Positions 9,503 to 20,761 of a DNA stretch of 64,000 nt are shown in pieces; positions within the stretch are counted from its first letter, which is position 1, and every line of letters starts with the position of its first letter. The stretch is taken from assembly GCA_902625215.1 (NCBI GenBank), contig CACOAO010000001.1, forward strand, positions 1 to 64,000. The letters are read 5' to 3'. A model generated the notes under the pieces. It saw only the letters and a list, made by a program, of their open reading frames with translations, ran no database searches and was not told where the DNA came from. The position numbers and the translations under genes were made by a program. The stretch comes from an uncultured SAR116 cluster alpha proteobacterium (lineage in GTDB: Bacteria; Pseudomonadota; Alphaproteobacteria; Puniceispirillales; Marisalimonadaceae).

Positions 9503-11089
9503 ATGCCAAAAGTTTTAATTAGTGATAAATTAAGTGAATCTGCTGTAGATATTTTAAAAAAAAATAAAATTGAGGTATCTTATTGTCCAGGTTTGAGTCA
9601 TGAAGAGTTATTAAAAAAAATTGATAACTATGATGGATTAGCTATTAGATCTGCTACAAAGGTCACTGAAGAAGTTTTAAAAATTGGCAAAAAATTAAAG
9701 ATTGTAGGTCGTGCTGGTATCGGAACAGATAATATCGATAAAATTGCAGCTACAAAAAATGGTGTAATTGTAATGAACACACCATACGGAAATGCTGTAA
9801 CTACAGCTGAACATGCTATAGCTCTCATGATGTCACTTGTTCGAATGATACCTCAGGCTGATAACTCTACTAAACAAGGGAAATGGGAAAAATCTAAATT
9901 TAACGGAACTGAAATAAATGGTAAATATTTAGGATTAATTGGTTGTGGAAATATTGGATCCATTGTAGCTAGTAGAGCTATAGGGTTAAAAATGAAAGTT
10001 CTAGCATATGATCCATTCCTTACACAAGAAAAAGCCTTTGAAGTAGGTGTTGAAAAAGTTGATTTGGAATATTTATTAAAGAATTCTGACATTATATCTT
10101 TACACACACCTCTTACTGATGACACTAAGAATATAATCTCATCTGAAGCAATAAGTATAATGAAAAAAGGATCAAGGATAATAAACTGTGCTAGAGGAGG
10201 TTTGGTTGACGAAGTAGCCTGCAGAGCAGCTTTAGAAACGGGACATATAGCTGGCGCAGCTTTTGATGTTTTCACTGAAGAACCTGCTAAAGAAAATATT
10301 TTATTTGACGCTCCTAATCTAATAGCTACACCACATTTAGGTGCAGCAACAATAGAAGCACAAGAGAATGTTGCTATCCAAATAGCTCAGCAAATGTCTG
10401 ATTATTTAAATACAGGAGCTGTGGTAAATGCTCTAAACTATCCAAGTGTATCAGCTGAGGAGGCACCAATTTTGAAACCTTATGTTAAGTTAGCCTATTT
10501 AATGGGATCTTTCTTAGGACAGGTTACACAAGAAGGTATATTGAGTGTTAAATTAGAGTTGGAAGGTAAAGCGTCAAATATTCAGGATGTTCCCCTAATG
10601 GCTAGTTCTCTAGTAGGTATTTTGGAACCCACATCTGCTGCGGTAAATAATATTAGCTCAGCATCAATAGCCTCCAGTAGGGGTATAAACTTATCAACGA
10701 TTAAGCATGAAAGACGGTGTGATTATGAAACTTTGCTTAAAATTTCCATTCAACATGATAAAGGTCAAAGAACAATTTCAGGCACTTTAATTGCCGGCAA
10801 CAAACCAAGAATTGTAAATATTCAAGGTATTTCAATTGAATCAGAATTCCCAAAGAATGCTCTATATTTAAGAAATTATGATAAACCAGGTTTCATAGGA
10901 GATTTAGGTAATAAACTAGGAAATAATAATATTAACATCGCATCATTTTATTTAGGACGTCGAAATGTAGGAGGAGAAGCTATTGCATTGGTAGAGATAG
11001 ACGGAAAAATTGACGAAAAAATAATATCCGAAATAAGAAATTTACCACAAGTTGCAAGAGTAAATTCAATCAATTTTGAAGGTAAATAA
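9503..11089 (+). CDS. serA: D-3-phosphoglycerate dehydrogenase SerA
   Basis: NAD-dependent first enzyme of serine synthesis. The N-terminal catalytic domain is interrupted by the Rossmann domain with GCGNIGS at residues 147-153; the catalytic Arg231 (CARGG) and His278 (TPHLGAA) are present. A middle ASB-type domain and a C-terminal ACT domain (about 455-528) make this the long form, in which ACT domains can bind serine for feedback control. GAGG at 9491-9494 is 8 bases before ATG 9503, so I prefer this start to the in-frame TTG two codons upstream. An 80-base AT-rich gap without visible structure separates it from hisZ. Confidence 0.97.
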   Translation: MPKVLISDKLSESAVDILKKNKIEVSYCPGLSHEELLKKIDNYDGLAIRSATKVTEEVLKIGKKLKIVGRAGIGTDNIDKIAATKNGVIVMNTPYGNAVTTAEHAIALMMSLVRMIPQADNSTKQGKWEKSKFNGTEINGKYLGLIGCGNIGSIVASRAIGLKMKVLAYDPFLTQEKAFEVGVEKVDLEYLLKNSDIISLHTPLTDDTKNIISSEAISIMKKGSRIINCARGGLVDEVACRAALETGHIAGAAFDVFTEEPAKENILFDAPNLIATPHLGAATIEAQENVAIQIAQQMSDYLNTGAVVNALNYPSVSAEEAPILKPYVKLAYLMGSFLGQVTQEGILSVKLELEGKASNIQDVPLMASSLVGILEPTSAAVNNISSASIASSRGINLSTIKHERRCDYETLLKISIQHDKGQRTISGTLIAGNKPRIVNIQGISIESEFPKNALYLRNYDKPGFIGDLGNKLGNNNINIASFYLGRRNVGGEAIALVEIDGKIDEKIISEIRNLPQVARVNSINFEGK

Positions 11090-11169
11090 ATAAAAATTCT
11101 TTTTAAGATTAATTAGATACATTTAAAACTTTAGTATATAAAAAGATATTTCATAATTTAGGTGATAGC

Positions 11170-12309
11170 ATGACAGGTTCACAAATTCAAAAAGGATTAT
11201 TACCTGCAGGATTAAGTGATATTCTTTATCCTAAAGCCCAGATTCAAGCAAAAAAAATTGAAAATTTGTTAGATGTATTTTCTAATTATGGATACTTAAG
11301 AGTTAAGCCTCCCTTGGTTGAATACGAAGAAACTTTATTATCTGATGGACCGGGCAATGTATTGAAGGATTCTACTTTTAGAATAATGGACCCTTTGTCA
11401 CAAAAAATGATGGCATTGAGATCAGATGTAACAGCTCAAATATCTCGAATAGCCTCCACAAGATTATCTCACATATCTCGTCCACTCAGATTATCTTATT
11501 CTGGAGATGTTTTAAGAGTAAAAGGAGACAGTTTTAATACTGAGCGTCAAAAAACACAAGTTGGTGCAGAATTAATTGGACTAGAGAATGAATTTTGTGA
11601 TGCTGAAATTATTCTCATTTGTTTAAAAGCACTTAAATCTATTGATATTCAAAATATAACAATTGACATAAATTTACCTTTTTTAAGAGAGTATTTTCTT
11701 AAAGATCTATCATCCTCTTTAAAAGAAGAAATTAACCAGGCAATAGATTTGAGAGACAAAAAAGCTTTAAAAAAGTTAAAGTTTAAATCTTCTAAAATTG
11801 TGCTAAATCTTATGGAATCTGCTGGTGATTATGCACTTGCTTCTAAATTATTAAGTAAATTAAGCCTAGAAGGTTATTTTAATGAGGTAAGAGATTATTA
11901 TTTAAGAGTAATTGGTATAGTCAATAAAAATATTTCATCTGTCAAAATTTCGATTGATCCACTTGAGAATAGAGGATTTAATTATCACACTGGCCTTTCC
12001 TTTACAGTTTTTTCTGAAAATTTAAAAGGTGAAATCGCTAAAGGTGGTAGATACAAAACTTTAAATGGCGAGACAGCAACTGGATGTACAATTTATACCG
12101 AAAAAATTTATTCTAATTCAAAATCTAGTTTAGATAAAAGTTTAGTGTATGTCCCATATCTTAATATAAATGAAGCAGATCAAATTATTAACAAAGGTTA
12201 TAGAGTTGTTTTTGGAAACAACTTAAATACTGATATAAAACAAGATGCTCTTAATCTAAAATGTGAATTTATTTGGGAAAATAAAAAAATTGTCAAATTA
12301 GAAACTTAG
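11170..12309 (+). CDS. hisZ: ATP phosphoribosyltransferase regulatory subunit HisZ
   Basis: Catalytically inactive paralogue of histidyl-tRNA synthetase that partners short-form HisG in the first step of histidine synthesis. The class II synthetase-like motifs are present: motif 2 region around RLSYSGDVLR and a GVGAE-like segment (QVGAELIG). The enzyme is shorter than HisRS and lacks a clear anticodon-binding domain. It lies immediately upstream of purA, a neighbourhood usual for HisZ in Alphaproteobacteria. A divergent HisS cannot be fully excluded, but the 379-residue length and the context argue against it. AGGTGA precedes the ATG. Confidence 0.88.
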   Translation: MTGSQIQKGLLPAGLSDILYPKAQIQAKKIENLLDVFSNYGYLRVKPPLVEYEETLLSDGPGNVLKDSTFRIMDPLSQKMMALRSDVTAQISRIASTRLSHISRPLRLSYSGDVLRVKGDSFNTERQKTQVGAELIGLENEFCDAEIILICLKALKSIDIQNITIDINLPFLREYFLKDLSSSLKEEINQAIDLRDKKALKKLKFKSSKIVLNLMESAGDYALASKLLSKLSLEGYFNEVRDYYLRVIGIVNKNISSVKISIDPLENRGFNYHTGLSFTVFSENLKGEIAKGGRYKTLNGETATGCTIYTEKIYSNSKSSLDKSLVYVPYLNINEADQIINKGYRVVFGNNLNTDIKQDALNLKCEFIWENKKIVKLET

Positions 12310-12321
12310 CTAACAAATTAA

Positions 12322-14540
<2,219 letters not shown>

Positions 14541-14610
14541 ATTGATACTCCATTCATTTGATATAATATTTTTTTACTTTATTTAAAGGTTTTATACAAA
14601 TTTTTATGAT

Positions 14611-15624
14611 TTATAACTGTAAATTTTCAATAAGTACAGAAATGTCTTTTGGAAGTTTGCTTTGAAACTCAATATATTTGTTACTAATTGGGTGGTTGAA
14701 GGATAATTTTGTGGCATGAAGAGCTTGTCTCCTAAAAGACTTAATTAACTTATTTTTTTCTTTAAGGATTTTATTCTTAAAGTTTTTTTGTGAAGGTGAA
14801 TTTCCATACAAATCATCTCCAACAATACCATAACCTAAATCTGACATATGAACGCGAATTTGATGTGTCCTACCTGTTTCCAGTTTACATTCAATTAAAC
14901 TTGCAAAAGGTGGATAGACATTTAAAATCTTCCATTTTGTAATAGCGGATTTTCCTTTTTGAGTAATGGCCATTTTTTTTCTATTTAAAGAGGATCTTCC
15001 AATAGGTTTGTCAATTATACCTTCATGAACTGGATGCCCCCACACAACAGCATTATATCGTCGATCTAAATCATGATTAAAAAAAGTTTTAGATAGTTTT
15101 GTATGGGCAACTTCTGTCTTTGCGACTACCATTAAACCGCTTGTATTTTTATCTAATCTATGAACTATACCCGGTCTTTTAACACCGCCAATTCCGTGGA
15201 GACTTTTTCCACAATGATAAAGAAGAGCATTAACAAGCGTGCCATTGGGAGATCCAGGTGCTGGATGTACAACCATACCTGCCTTTTTATTTATAACTAC
15301 TATCGAATCATCTTCATAAACAATATCCAATTTTATATTTTCCGGTAAAGGAATGGGATCTTTTGGGGTAGGCAATACAAATTGTATTTTATCGCAATTG
15401 CGAACTTTAAATGAAGGATTATCTACTATTTTACCATCAACTTTAAGAAATCTACTTTCTATTATACTTTTTACTCTACTTCTCGAAAATGAAAAATTAT
15501 TTAAATTTAGTTGTTGTTTTGTTGGCTCACATACTTTAATAGCTTCAGTTATCCACGTATCAAGACGTTCATGAGGTAAGTTAAAGTTTTTCACTAGAAA
15601 TGAAATTTTTATAGGAATTGTCAT
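14611..15624 (-). CDS. rluD: 23S rRNA pseudouridine synthase RluD/RluC family
   Basis: Isomerises specific uridines of 23S rRNA. An S4 RNA-binding domain occupies about residues 18-85, and the catalytic domain holds GIVHRLDKNTSG with nucleophile Asp158, followed by RTHQIRVHM. The length is 337 residues from ATG 15624. A TTG at 15645 would add seven residues but has no ribosome site. The ATG shares two bases with the start codon of the divergent gene, so its promoter must lie inside that gene. Linkage to rpoH is typical of Alphaproteobacteria. RluD and RluC cannot be separated by eye. Confidence 0.9.
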   Translation of the reverse strand: MTIPIKISFLVKNFNLPHERLDTWITEAIKVCEPTKQQLNLNNFSFSRSRVKSIIESRFLKVDGKIVDNPSFKVRNCDKIQFVLPTPKDPIPLPENIKLDIVYEDDSIVVINKKAGMVVHPAPGSPNGTLVNALLYHCGKSLHGIGGVKRPGIVHRLDKNTSGLMVVAKTEVAHTKLSKTFFNHDLDRRYNAVVWGHPVHEGIIDKPIGRSSLNRKKMAITQKGKSAITKWKILNVYPPFASLIECKLETGRTHQIRVHMSDLGYGIVGDDLYGNSPSQKNFKNKILKEKNKLIKSFRRQALHATKLSFNHPISNKYIEFQSKLPKDISVLIENLQL

Positions 15625-16021
15625 GCCAAATTTATTTAACTCCAAAACTGATAAAACATCTTATATTCAGTCTAATATAAAGGTTATAAAAATTATTGCT
15701 ATCATTTTAGGTTTGTTAATAATTATTGGTTTAGTTATTCTTTTTTGGGGATTAGCTAACAGTTTTAGTAAACAAAAAAATGATAAAAAAACAAGTAGTA
15801 AAATTATTAAAATAAACCAAGATTTTACAAATAAATTTGATTTCCATGAACCTGCTGATGCACAACTTATTTCATCTTCTTTGGGGCCTGATAATCAAGT
15901 TTTGTTAAGATATCTTTATAAAGGAAAAAATACATTAATAATTTTAGACGTTAATACAAAACAAGTTAGGTCAATAATAACTTTAAAAAAAGGCAATGAT
16001 AATTTTAACTTTAAAAAGTGA
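15623..16021 (+). CDS. Small single-pass membrane protein (DUF6476-like)
   Basis: A 132-residue protein with a lysine-containing N-terminal arm, one strong transmembrane helix (about residues 23-46, Ile/Leu/Gly-rich) and a polar domain of mostly beta character (LLRYLYKGKNTLIILD, QVRSIITL). The topology is probably N-in with an exported C-terminal domain. The function is unknown. I recall a small membrane protein of this design (DUF6476) divergent from rluD in other Alphaproteobacteria, and assign it on position and layout only. AGGA at 15612-15615 is 7 bases before the ATG and lies inside rluD. The threonine aldolase gene follows 21 bases later. Confidence 0.7.
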   Translation: MPNLFNSKTDKTSYIQSNIKVIKIIAIILGLLIIIGLVILFWGLANSFSKQKNDKKTSSKIIKINQDFTNKFDFHEPADAQLISSSLGPDNQVLLRYLYKGKNTLIILDVNTKQVRSIITLKKGNDNFNFKK

Positions 16022-16042
16022 TTAATTTAGATAGTATACGAA

Positions 16043-17101
16043 ATGTCAAAAAGTAAAATTCTCATAGGTACTGATACAATATCAGGAGTTGCTCCTCAGC
16101 TGTTAGAGGCAATTTCAAAAGCTTCTAAAATTAAAACATTACCTTATGGAAATGATGTTTTTACTAAAGATTGCGAAGAAACAGTAAAAAATATCTTCGA
16201 AAAAAATGACTTAGAAATAGTACCAATGATGTCTGGAACAGGCTCAAACTCTCTTGCACTTTCATCTTTTCTACGTTCCTACGGAAGTGTAATTTGTCAC
16301 ATAGACTCTCACATAAATAAAGATGAAGGAGGGGCTCCGGAGTTTTTTTCAGGAGGAGGTAAATTAATTAATATATCAAACTCTCTTGGGCGACTTAAAG
16401 CTAAGGATATAGTAACAAAGATTGAAGAAATAAATTTTAAAGGTAGATTAAATCCTGTCTTATCTGGTGTTTCCATAACACAATTAGCTGAAAATGGAAC
16501 TCTATACACCACAAACGAAATAAGTAAAATTAGTGAAATTTGTAAAAAAAATAATCTTTATCTTCATATGGATGGAGCAAGATTTGCAAATGCATTAATA
16601 TCGCAGAAATCTATTACTCCTGCTCAAGCCACATGGAAACTTGGAGTAGATTGTTTGTCCCTAGGTGCAACAAAAAATGGTGCTTTAGCAGCAGAGCTCA
16701 TAATATTTTTTAATAAAGCGTTGGCTAGTGAAGCAAAATATATTATTAAACAAACTGGACACGTAATTTCTAAAACTAGATTTGTTTCTGCTCAGTTAAA
16801 TGAATGGTTTAAAGATGGATTATGGCTAAAATTAGCAAAAACAGCTAATGAAAATGCTATTTATTTAAGTAATAAATTATGCAAATTTAGTGAATTTAAA
16901 CTTGTTTATCCAACTCAAGGTAATGAAATTTTTTTAGAGATGACTAAAGTATCTTATGATAAAATACTTGAAATGAACATTTTCCCCAACTTATGGAGCA
17001 AGGTTGGTAATGATCGTACAATAGTTAGATTTGTCACTTCATTTGAAACAACAACGAGTGAAATGGATGAAATTATTCGTAGATTAAAAACTTTTTTTTA
17101 A
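16043..17101 (+). CDS. ltaE: Low-specificity L-threonine aldolase
   Basis: PLP-dependent fold-type I aldolase that cleaves threonine/allo-threonine to glycine and acetaldehyde. Visible landmarks are the PYGND segment near residue 35, SGTGSN at 64-69, HMDGAR at 175-180 (Asp177 binds the PLP nitrogen) and the Schiff-base Lys211 in LGATKNG. The length of 352 residues is typical. It may provide glycine; many streamlined marine bacteria have unusual glycine needs, but that link is inference. It ends 4 bases before the convergent YggT-like gene. Confidence 0.88.
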   Translation: MSKSKILIGTDTISGVAPQLLEAISKASKIKTLPYGNDVFTKDCEETVKNIFEKNDLEIVPMMSGTGSNSLALSSFLRSYGSVICHIDSHINKDEGGAPEFFSGGGKLINISNSLGRLKAKDIVTKIEEINFKGRLNPVLSGVSITQLAENGTLYTTNEISKISEICKKNNLYLHMDGARFANALISQKSITPAQATWKLGVDCLSLGATKNGALAAELIIFFNKALASEAKYIIKQTGHVISKTRFVSAQLNEWFKDGLWLKLAKTANENAIYLSNKLCKFSEFKLVYPTQGNEIFLEMTKVSYDKILEMNIFPNLWSKVGNDRTIVRFVTSFETTTSEMDEIIRRLKTFF

Positions 17102-17105
17102 TTTC

Positions 17106-17480
17106 TTAAATACCATAATTTAAATTTATAGCGATGTTTAAAAACATTGATTTTATTTCTGTGAATAAATCTTTTTCAAAAGTAAAAGCAAATTTTCCAA
17201 TGTATAAGTATCCTATAGATAATGGTAAAATATATAACCTAATCATAAAAATTAGCCAAGCTAGGTAAAGCGGTATTATTGGTTGTACAATAAAACCAGG
17301 TGTAATTCTGATTGTGATATTTATAATTGGTTGGACAATCCTATTGATAAGTCGAAAAAAAATAAAATTATTATTTTCGCTTAAAAATAAATTAAATATA
17401 AACTTCATTAACAAAATAAACATTAAACATGCTAAAAGATAGTCAACTCCTAAAAGCCATATGGGAAAGGTATTCGTCAT
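17106..17480 (-). CDS. YggT-like inner-membrane protein
   Basis: A hydrophobic 124-residue protein with two or three membrane segments. The central segment INRIVQPIINITIRITPGF resembles the amphipathic RxxxPxxxxxRxxxP pattern of the YggT family, found near division or transport genes in many bacteria; its molecular role is not settled. I take ATG 17480; a TTG at 17495 is in frame, but neither has a clear ribosome site. The gene is divergent from ettA across a 109-base, almost pure A/T spacer in which no particular promoter stands out. Confidence 0.6.
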   Translation of the reverse strand: MTNTFPIWLLGVDYLLACLMFILLMKFIFNLFLSENNNFIFFRLINRIVQPIINITIRITPGFIVQPIIPLYLAWLIFMIRLYILPLSIGYLYIGKFAFTFEKDLFTEIKSMFLNIAINLNYGI

Positions 17481-17589
17481 ATTTTCATAATACAAATAAT
17501 ATACAAATTGAAAATTATAATTTTAAATATTTTACTAATTAATTTATAATTAAATATAATCATTTTAATAATATAATTTTGAGAGAAAT

Positions 17590-19269
17590 ATGAATAATCC
17601 ACAATATATCTTCTCGATGTATAAATTAAGTAAGGTCTACTCTGGGGGAAAACAAGTAATTAAAGATATGAGTTTGTCTTTTTTGCCTGGAGCTAAAATA
17701 GGTGTACTTGGAGGCAATGGAGCAGGTAAATCAACTTTATTAAAGATTATGGCAGGTATTGAGAGTGAATATAATGGTGAAGCAAAATTAGCTGATGGAG
17801 TTAAAGTAGGCTATCTTGCTCAAGAACCGGAACTAAATAATAGCTTGAATGTTTTTGAAAATATAATGGAAGGAATGACTGAAGCAAAACAACTTGTTGA
17901 TGACTTTAATGCTATTTCTCTAAAATTCTCAGAGGATTTAAGTGATGATGAGATGGATCAAGTCATTGCAAAGCAAGGTGAGTTGCAAGAACAAATTGAC
18001 AATATGGATGCATGGGATTTAGATAGAAAAGTAGAGATAGCTATGGATGCATTGAGTCTTCCTCCAGCAGAAGCAAAAATAAATCATTTATCTGGTGGAG
18101 AAAAAAGAAGAGTTGCTTTAGCTCAACTACTTTTATCAAATCCTGATTTTCTGTTGTTGGATGAGCCAACTAATCATTTAGATGCACTGTCTGTGGCGTG
18201 GTTGCAAAGATTTCTTCATGATTTTCCAGGTACTGTTGTAACCATAACACATGATAGATATTTTTTAGATGAAGTTGCTGGTTGGATTTTAGAATTAGAC
18301 CGTGGTGAAGGTATTCCTTATAAAGGAAACTATTCTGGTTGGCTTGAACAAAAACAAAAGCGACTTGAACTTGAAGGTAAGGCTGAAGAAGCTAGAAAAA
18401 GAAAGCTTAATGAAGAATTAGAATGGATTAAGGCATCACCTAGAGCAAGACAAGCAAAATCAAAAGCTAGAATTACTTCTTATGAAGAATTGGTCTCGAA
18501 AGAACAGAAAAAAGAAATTAATACTGGGAACCTTGTATTACCACCTGCACCTAGACTTGGTAATGAGGTAATTACTTTCAAAAACGTTAGCAAGTCCTTT
18601 GATGACAAATTATTAATAGATAATCTTAGTTTTAAACTTCCCCCAGGAGGAATTATAGGTGTAATTGGAGCAAATGGTGCAGGCAAGACTACACTATTTA
18701 GATTAATAACTAAAGAAGAAGAACCTAATAATGGAGAAATTATAATTGGCGAAACTGTAAGTTTAAATTATGTTGATCAATCAAGAGATGATTTAAAGCC
18801 AGACCAGAACGTATGGCAATCTATTTGTGATGGATTAGATCAAATACAGATTGGTAAAAAAACTTTACAAAGTAGAGCCTATGTTAGTCAATTTAATTTC
18901 AAAGGATCTGATCAACAAAAAATTGTAAGTCAGTTGTCTGGTGGAGAAAGAAATAGAGTGCATCTTGCAAAGATGTTAAAAGATCCGGGTAACGTTTTAC
19001 TTTTGGATGAGCCGACTAATGACCTTGATGTAGATACATTAAGAGCATTAGAAGAAGCAATTCTTGATTTTTCAGGATGTGTAGTTGTTATTTCACATGA
19101 TAGATGGTTTCTGAATAAACTTGCCACACATATTCTTGCTTTTGAAGGTGGAAGTCATGTAGAATGGTTCGAAGGTAACTATCAAGATTATGAGTTAGAC
19201 AAAAAAAGAAGATTAGGTGAAGAAGCACTTAATCCAAAACGATTAAAATATAAACCAATATTAAGGTGA
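17590..19269 (+). CDS. ettA: Energy-dependent translational throttle protein EttA
   Basis: ABC-F ATPase that binds the ribosomal E site and tunes the first elongation steps to the ATP/ADP ratio. Two ABC domains are present: Walker A at 41-49 (GGNGAGKST) and about 360-368 (GANGAGKTT), and signatures LSGGEKRRVALAQ and LSGGERNRVHLAK. A charged linker and an arm insertion lie between and within them. There are no membrane segments. The N-terminus (QYIFSMYKLSKVY) and the length of 559 residues are characteristic of EttA rather than Uup. It overlaps the convergent mlaC by 9 bases. Confidence 0.95.
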   Translation: MNNPQYIFSMYKLSKVYSGGKQVIKDMSLSFLPGAKIGVLGGNGAGKSTLLKIMAGIESEYNGEAKLADGVKVGYLAQEPELNNSLNVFENIMEGMTEAKQLVDDFNAISLKFSEDLSDDEMDQVIAKQGELQEQIDNMDAWDLDRKVEIAMDALSLPPAEAKINHLSGGEKRRVALAQLLLSNPDFLLLDEPTNHLDALSVAWLQRFLHDFPGTVVTITHDRYFLDEVAGWILELDRGEGIPYKGNYSGWLEQKQKRLELEGKAEEARKRKLNEELEWIKASPRARQAKSKARITSYEELVSKEQKKEINTGNLVLPPAPRLGNEVITFKNVSKSFDDKLLIDNLSFKLPPGGIIGVIGANGAGKTTLFRLITKEEEPNNGEIIIGETVSLNYVDQSRDDLKPDQNVWQSICDGLDQIQIGKKTLQSRAYVSQFNFKGSDQQKIVSQLSGGERNRVHLAKMLKDPGNVLLLDEPTNDLDVDTLRALEEAILDFSGCVVVISHDRWFLNKLATHILAFEGGSHVEWFEGNYQDYELDKKRRLGEEALNPKRLKYKPILR

Positions 19270-19911
19270 TTTATTCTTATTCATCTTTTGTAACAAAATG
19301 TCGAAGCTACCTCTGTTTTTTCTTAAAATAGATACAGCTTCGTCTTTTTGAGAACTTATTAATGATATGCCTTCTATTTCTAAATCAAGAATAAGAAATG
19401 ATCCATTTTTGTTTGCTGCTAATTTCCACAAAAGATTTACATCAGGCTTTTTTTTGTTTGGGTCTTGAATTAATCCTCTAACATAAACTAGTTTCTTACC
19501 CCTTCTTTCAGATTTTGATGGCTTATAAGATAATGTTGCAAGAGTATTTAAATGTTCTTCTGTTGTTAGAACTATTTGTTTTAACAAGGCAGCTTTATAC
19601 ATTTCTTTTTGTTTTTTAGATGCCTTTTTCCAAAAAGTCCCAGTTGTGGCTTTGCTCATAAAATCAAGATTAATATATTTTTTTATTAATAATTCAATTT
19701 TTAAAGATCTCTCAATGGGTGCTAGTTTTATAGTATTTATAGCATGCGCTTGAGCTTCTTTAATCATTTGTTGAATAGTAGCTTCACCCATTTCAACATT
19801 ATCTGAAAAAGATTTAGAAATATTAACATTAAAAATTAAAAAAATTAAAAATGTATAATTTAAAAACTTACTTATTTTTTTACTAATCCAAAAGTTTTTC
19901 AAACTCTTCAT
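19261..19911 (-). CDS. mlaC: Periplasmic phospholipid-binding protein MlaC
   Basis: Shuttles phospholipids between the outer-membrane MlaA complex and the inner-membrane MlaFEDB transporter. From ATG 19911 the protein has a signal peptide (Lys-rich start, core YTFLIFLIFNV, cleavage near residue 35) and then the Ttg2/MlaC domain, with FMSKATTGTFWKKAS and a C-terminal DLEIEGISLI segment. The open frame extends upstream to 20058, but those starts lie deep inside mlaA and would spoil the signal peptide. The chosen start overlaps mlaA by 29 bases. No mlaFED genes are in the window. Confidence 0.87.
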   Translation of the reverse strand: MKSLKNFWISKKISKFLNYTFLIFLIFNVNISKSFSDNVEMGEATIQQMIKEAQAHAINTIKLAPIERSLKIELLIKKYINLDFMSKATTGTFWKKASKKQKEMYKAALLKQIVLTTEEHLNTLATLSYKPSKSERRGKKLVYVRGLIQDPNKKKPDVNLLWKLAANKNGSFLILDLEIEGISLISSQKDEAVSILRKNRGSFDILLQKMNKNKSP

Positions 19912-20623
19912 CCAAGTTATTATTTTTATTCTCAATATATTTTTTACTGTAAATTTCATTTCGTCTATTTTGCAGATAAAAAGATCTAATTTTGATATAG
20001 GGATCAGCTGAAAGATAAATGTTGTCGAGTGTTTTAGACATATTACTTCTCTTGTCAATTATATTAATAGGAATTTCAGCTAAGCTCAAATCATCAAGTG
20101 AATTGGAAGATAAAGTTGCCATATTTTGTCTGTCTAGTATAGTTCCAGTTAAATCCCTAGTCGTTTTTGGTCCAATTAAGGGCACCATCAAAAAGGGTCC
20201 TTCTGAAACATTTAACCTAGCAAGGGTTGATCCAAAATCTCTCTTTTTAATAACAGTTTCGCCTTTGTCTAGATCATAAAAACCTAAGGTAAGCCCATTT
20301 AATAGAAACTTAGCTGATGCTAAAATCGTATTTTCCATATCTGTTTGTAGAGCGCTATTAATTATAGTATTAGGCGTATCTATCCATTCAAGATGATTAC
20401 TAACACCTGATCTGATTTTTGCAGGAACTTTTTTGACATAAGTTTTGCTTATTGGTGATATTATTTCCTGATCTACATATTTATTAAATTGAAATACATT
20501 TCTATTTATTTTTTCGAATGGATCTTTATTTTCAGATGCAAACTTAGTAGAATTTGAGCACCCATTTAAAATAAATAAAGCTGTTATGAATTTTACAAAT
20601 ATAAATTTATTTTTTTTAGTCAT
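19883..20623 (-). CDS. mlaA: Outer-membrane lipoprotein MlaA (VacJ)
   Basis: Removes misplaced phospholipids from the outer leaflet of the outer membrane and passes them to MlaC. The signal peptide ends in a lipobox with the acylated cysteine at residue 22 (LNGC). The family core follows: DPFEKINRNVFQFN, SNHLEWIDTPNTIINS and the DFGSTLARLNVSEGPFLMVPLIGP region. The length of 246 residues is normal. It is the first gene of an mlaA-mlaC pair, divergent from uvrD across a 138-base spacer. Confidence 0.95.
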   Translation of the reverse strand: MTKKNKFIFVKFITALFILNGCSNSTKFASENKDPFEKINRNVFQFNKYVDQEIISPISKTYVKKVPAKIRSGVSNHLEWIDTPNTIINSALQTDMENTILASAKFLLNGLTLGFYDLDKGETVIKKRDFGSTLARLNVSEGPFLMVPLIGPKTTRDLTGTILDRQNMATLSSNSLDDLSLAEIPINIIDKRSNMSKTLDNIYLSADPYIKIRSFYLQNRRNEIYSKKYIENKNNNLDEEFEKLLD

Positions 20624-20705
20624 GAAATGAATACGCGTTAATCAATTAAATCATAATTTTATTATTATTAATTTATTAAATTTGTACAAGTTAAACCACT
20701 AATAT

Positions 20706-20720
20706 GTTAAAAATATGTTA
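20706..20720 (+). promoter_or_regulatory. Possible LexA-like direct repeat upstream of uvrD
   Basis: The 10-base unit AATATGTTAA occurs twice, at 20701-20710 and 20711-20721 with one extra base, giving GTTA-N7-GTTA. The alphaproteobacterial LexA site is GTTC-N7-GTTC, so the spacing matches and one base per half differs. The position, about 40-55 bases before the uvrD start, suits an operator. In such A/T-rich sequence this could be chance. Confidence 0.25.
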
Positions 20721-20761
20721 ATATAGTTCTTAAATTCTTTATAATTAAATATAAAAAAATT

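Noticed and set aside
14541-14610. RNA thermometer upstream of rpoH
   Set aside because: The 70-base spacer is A/T-rich, and I could not find a stem that convincingly masks the GGAG site.
19912-20058. Upstream extension of mlaC to 20058
   Set aside because: It would overlap mlaA by 176 bases and place ~49 residues before a good signal peptide; ATG 19911 is far better.
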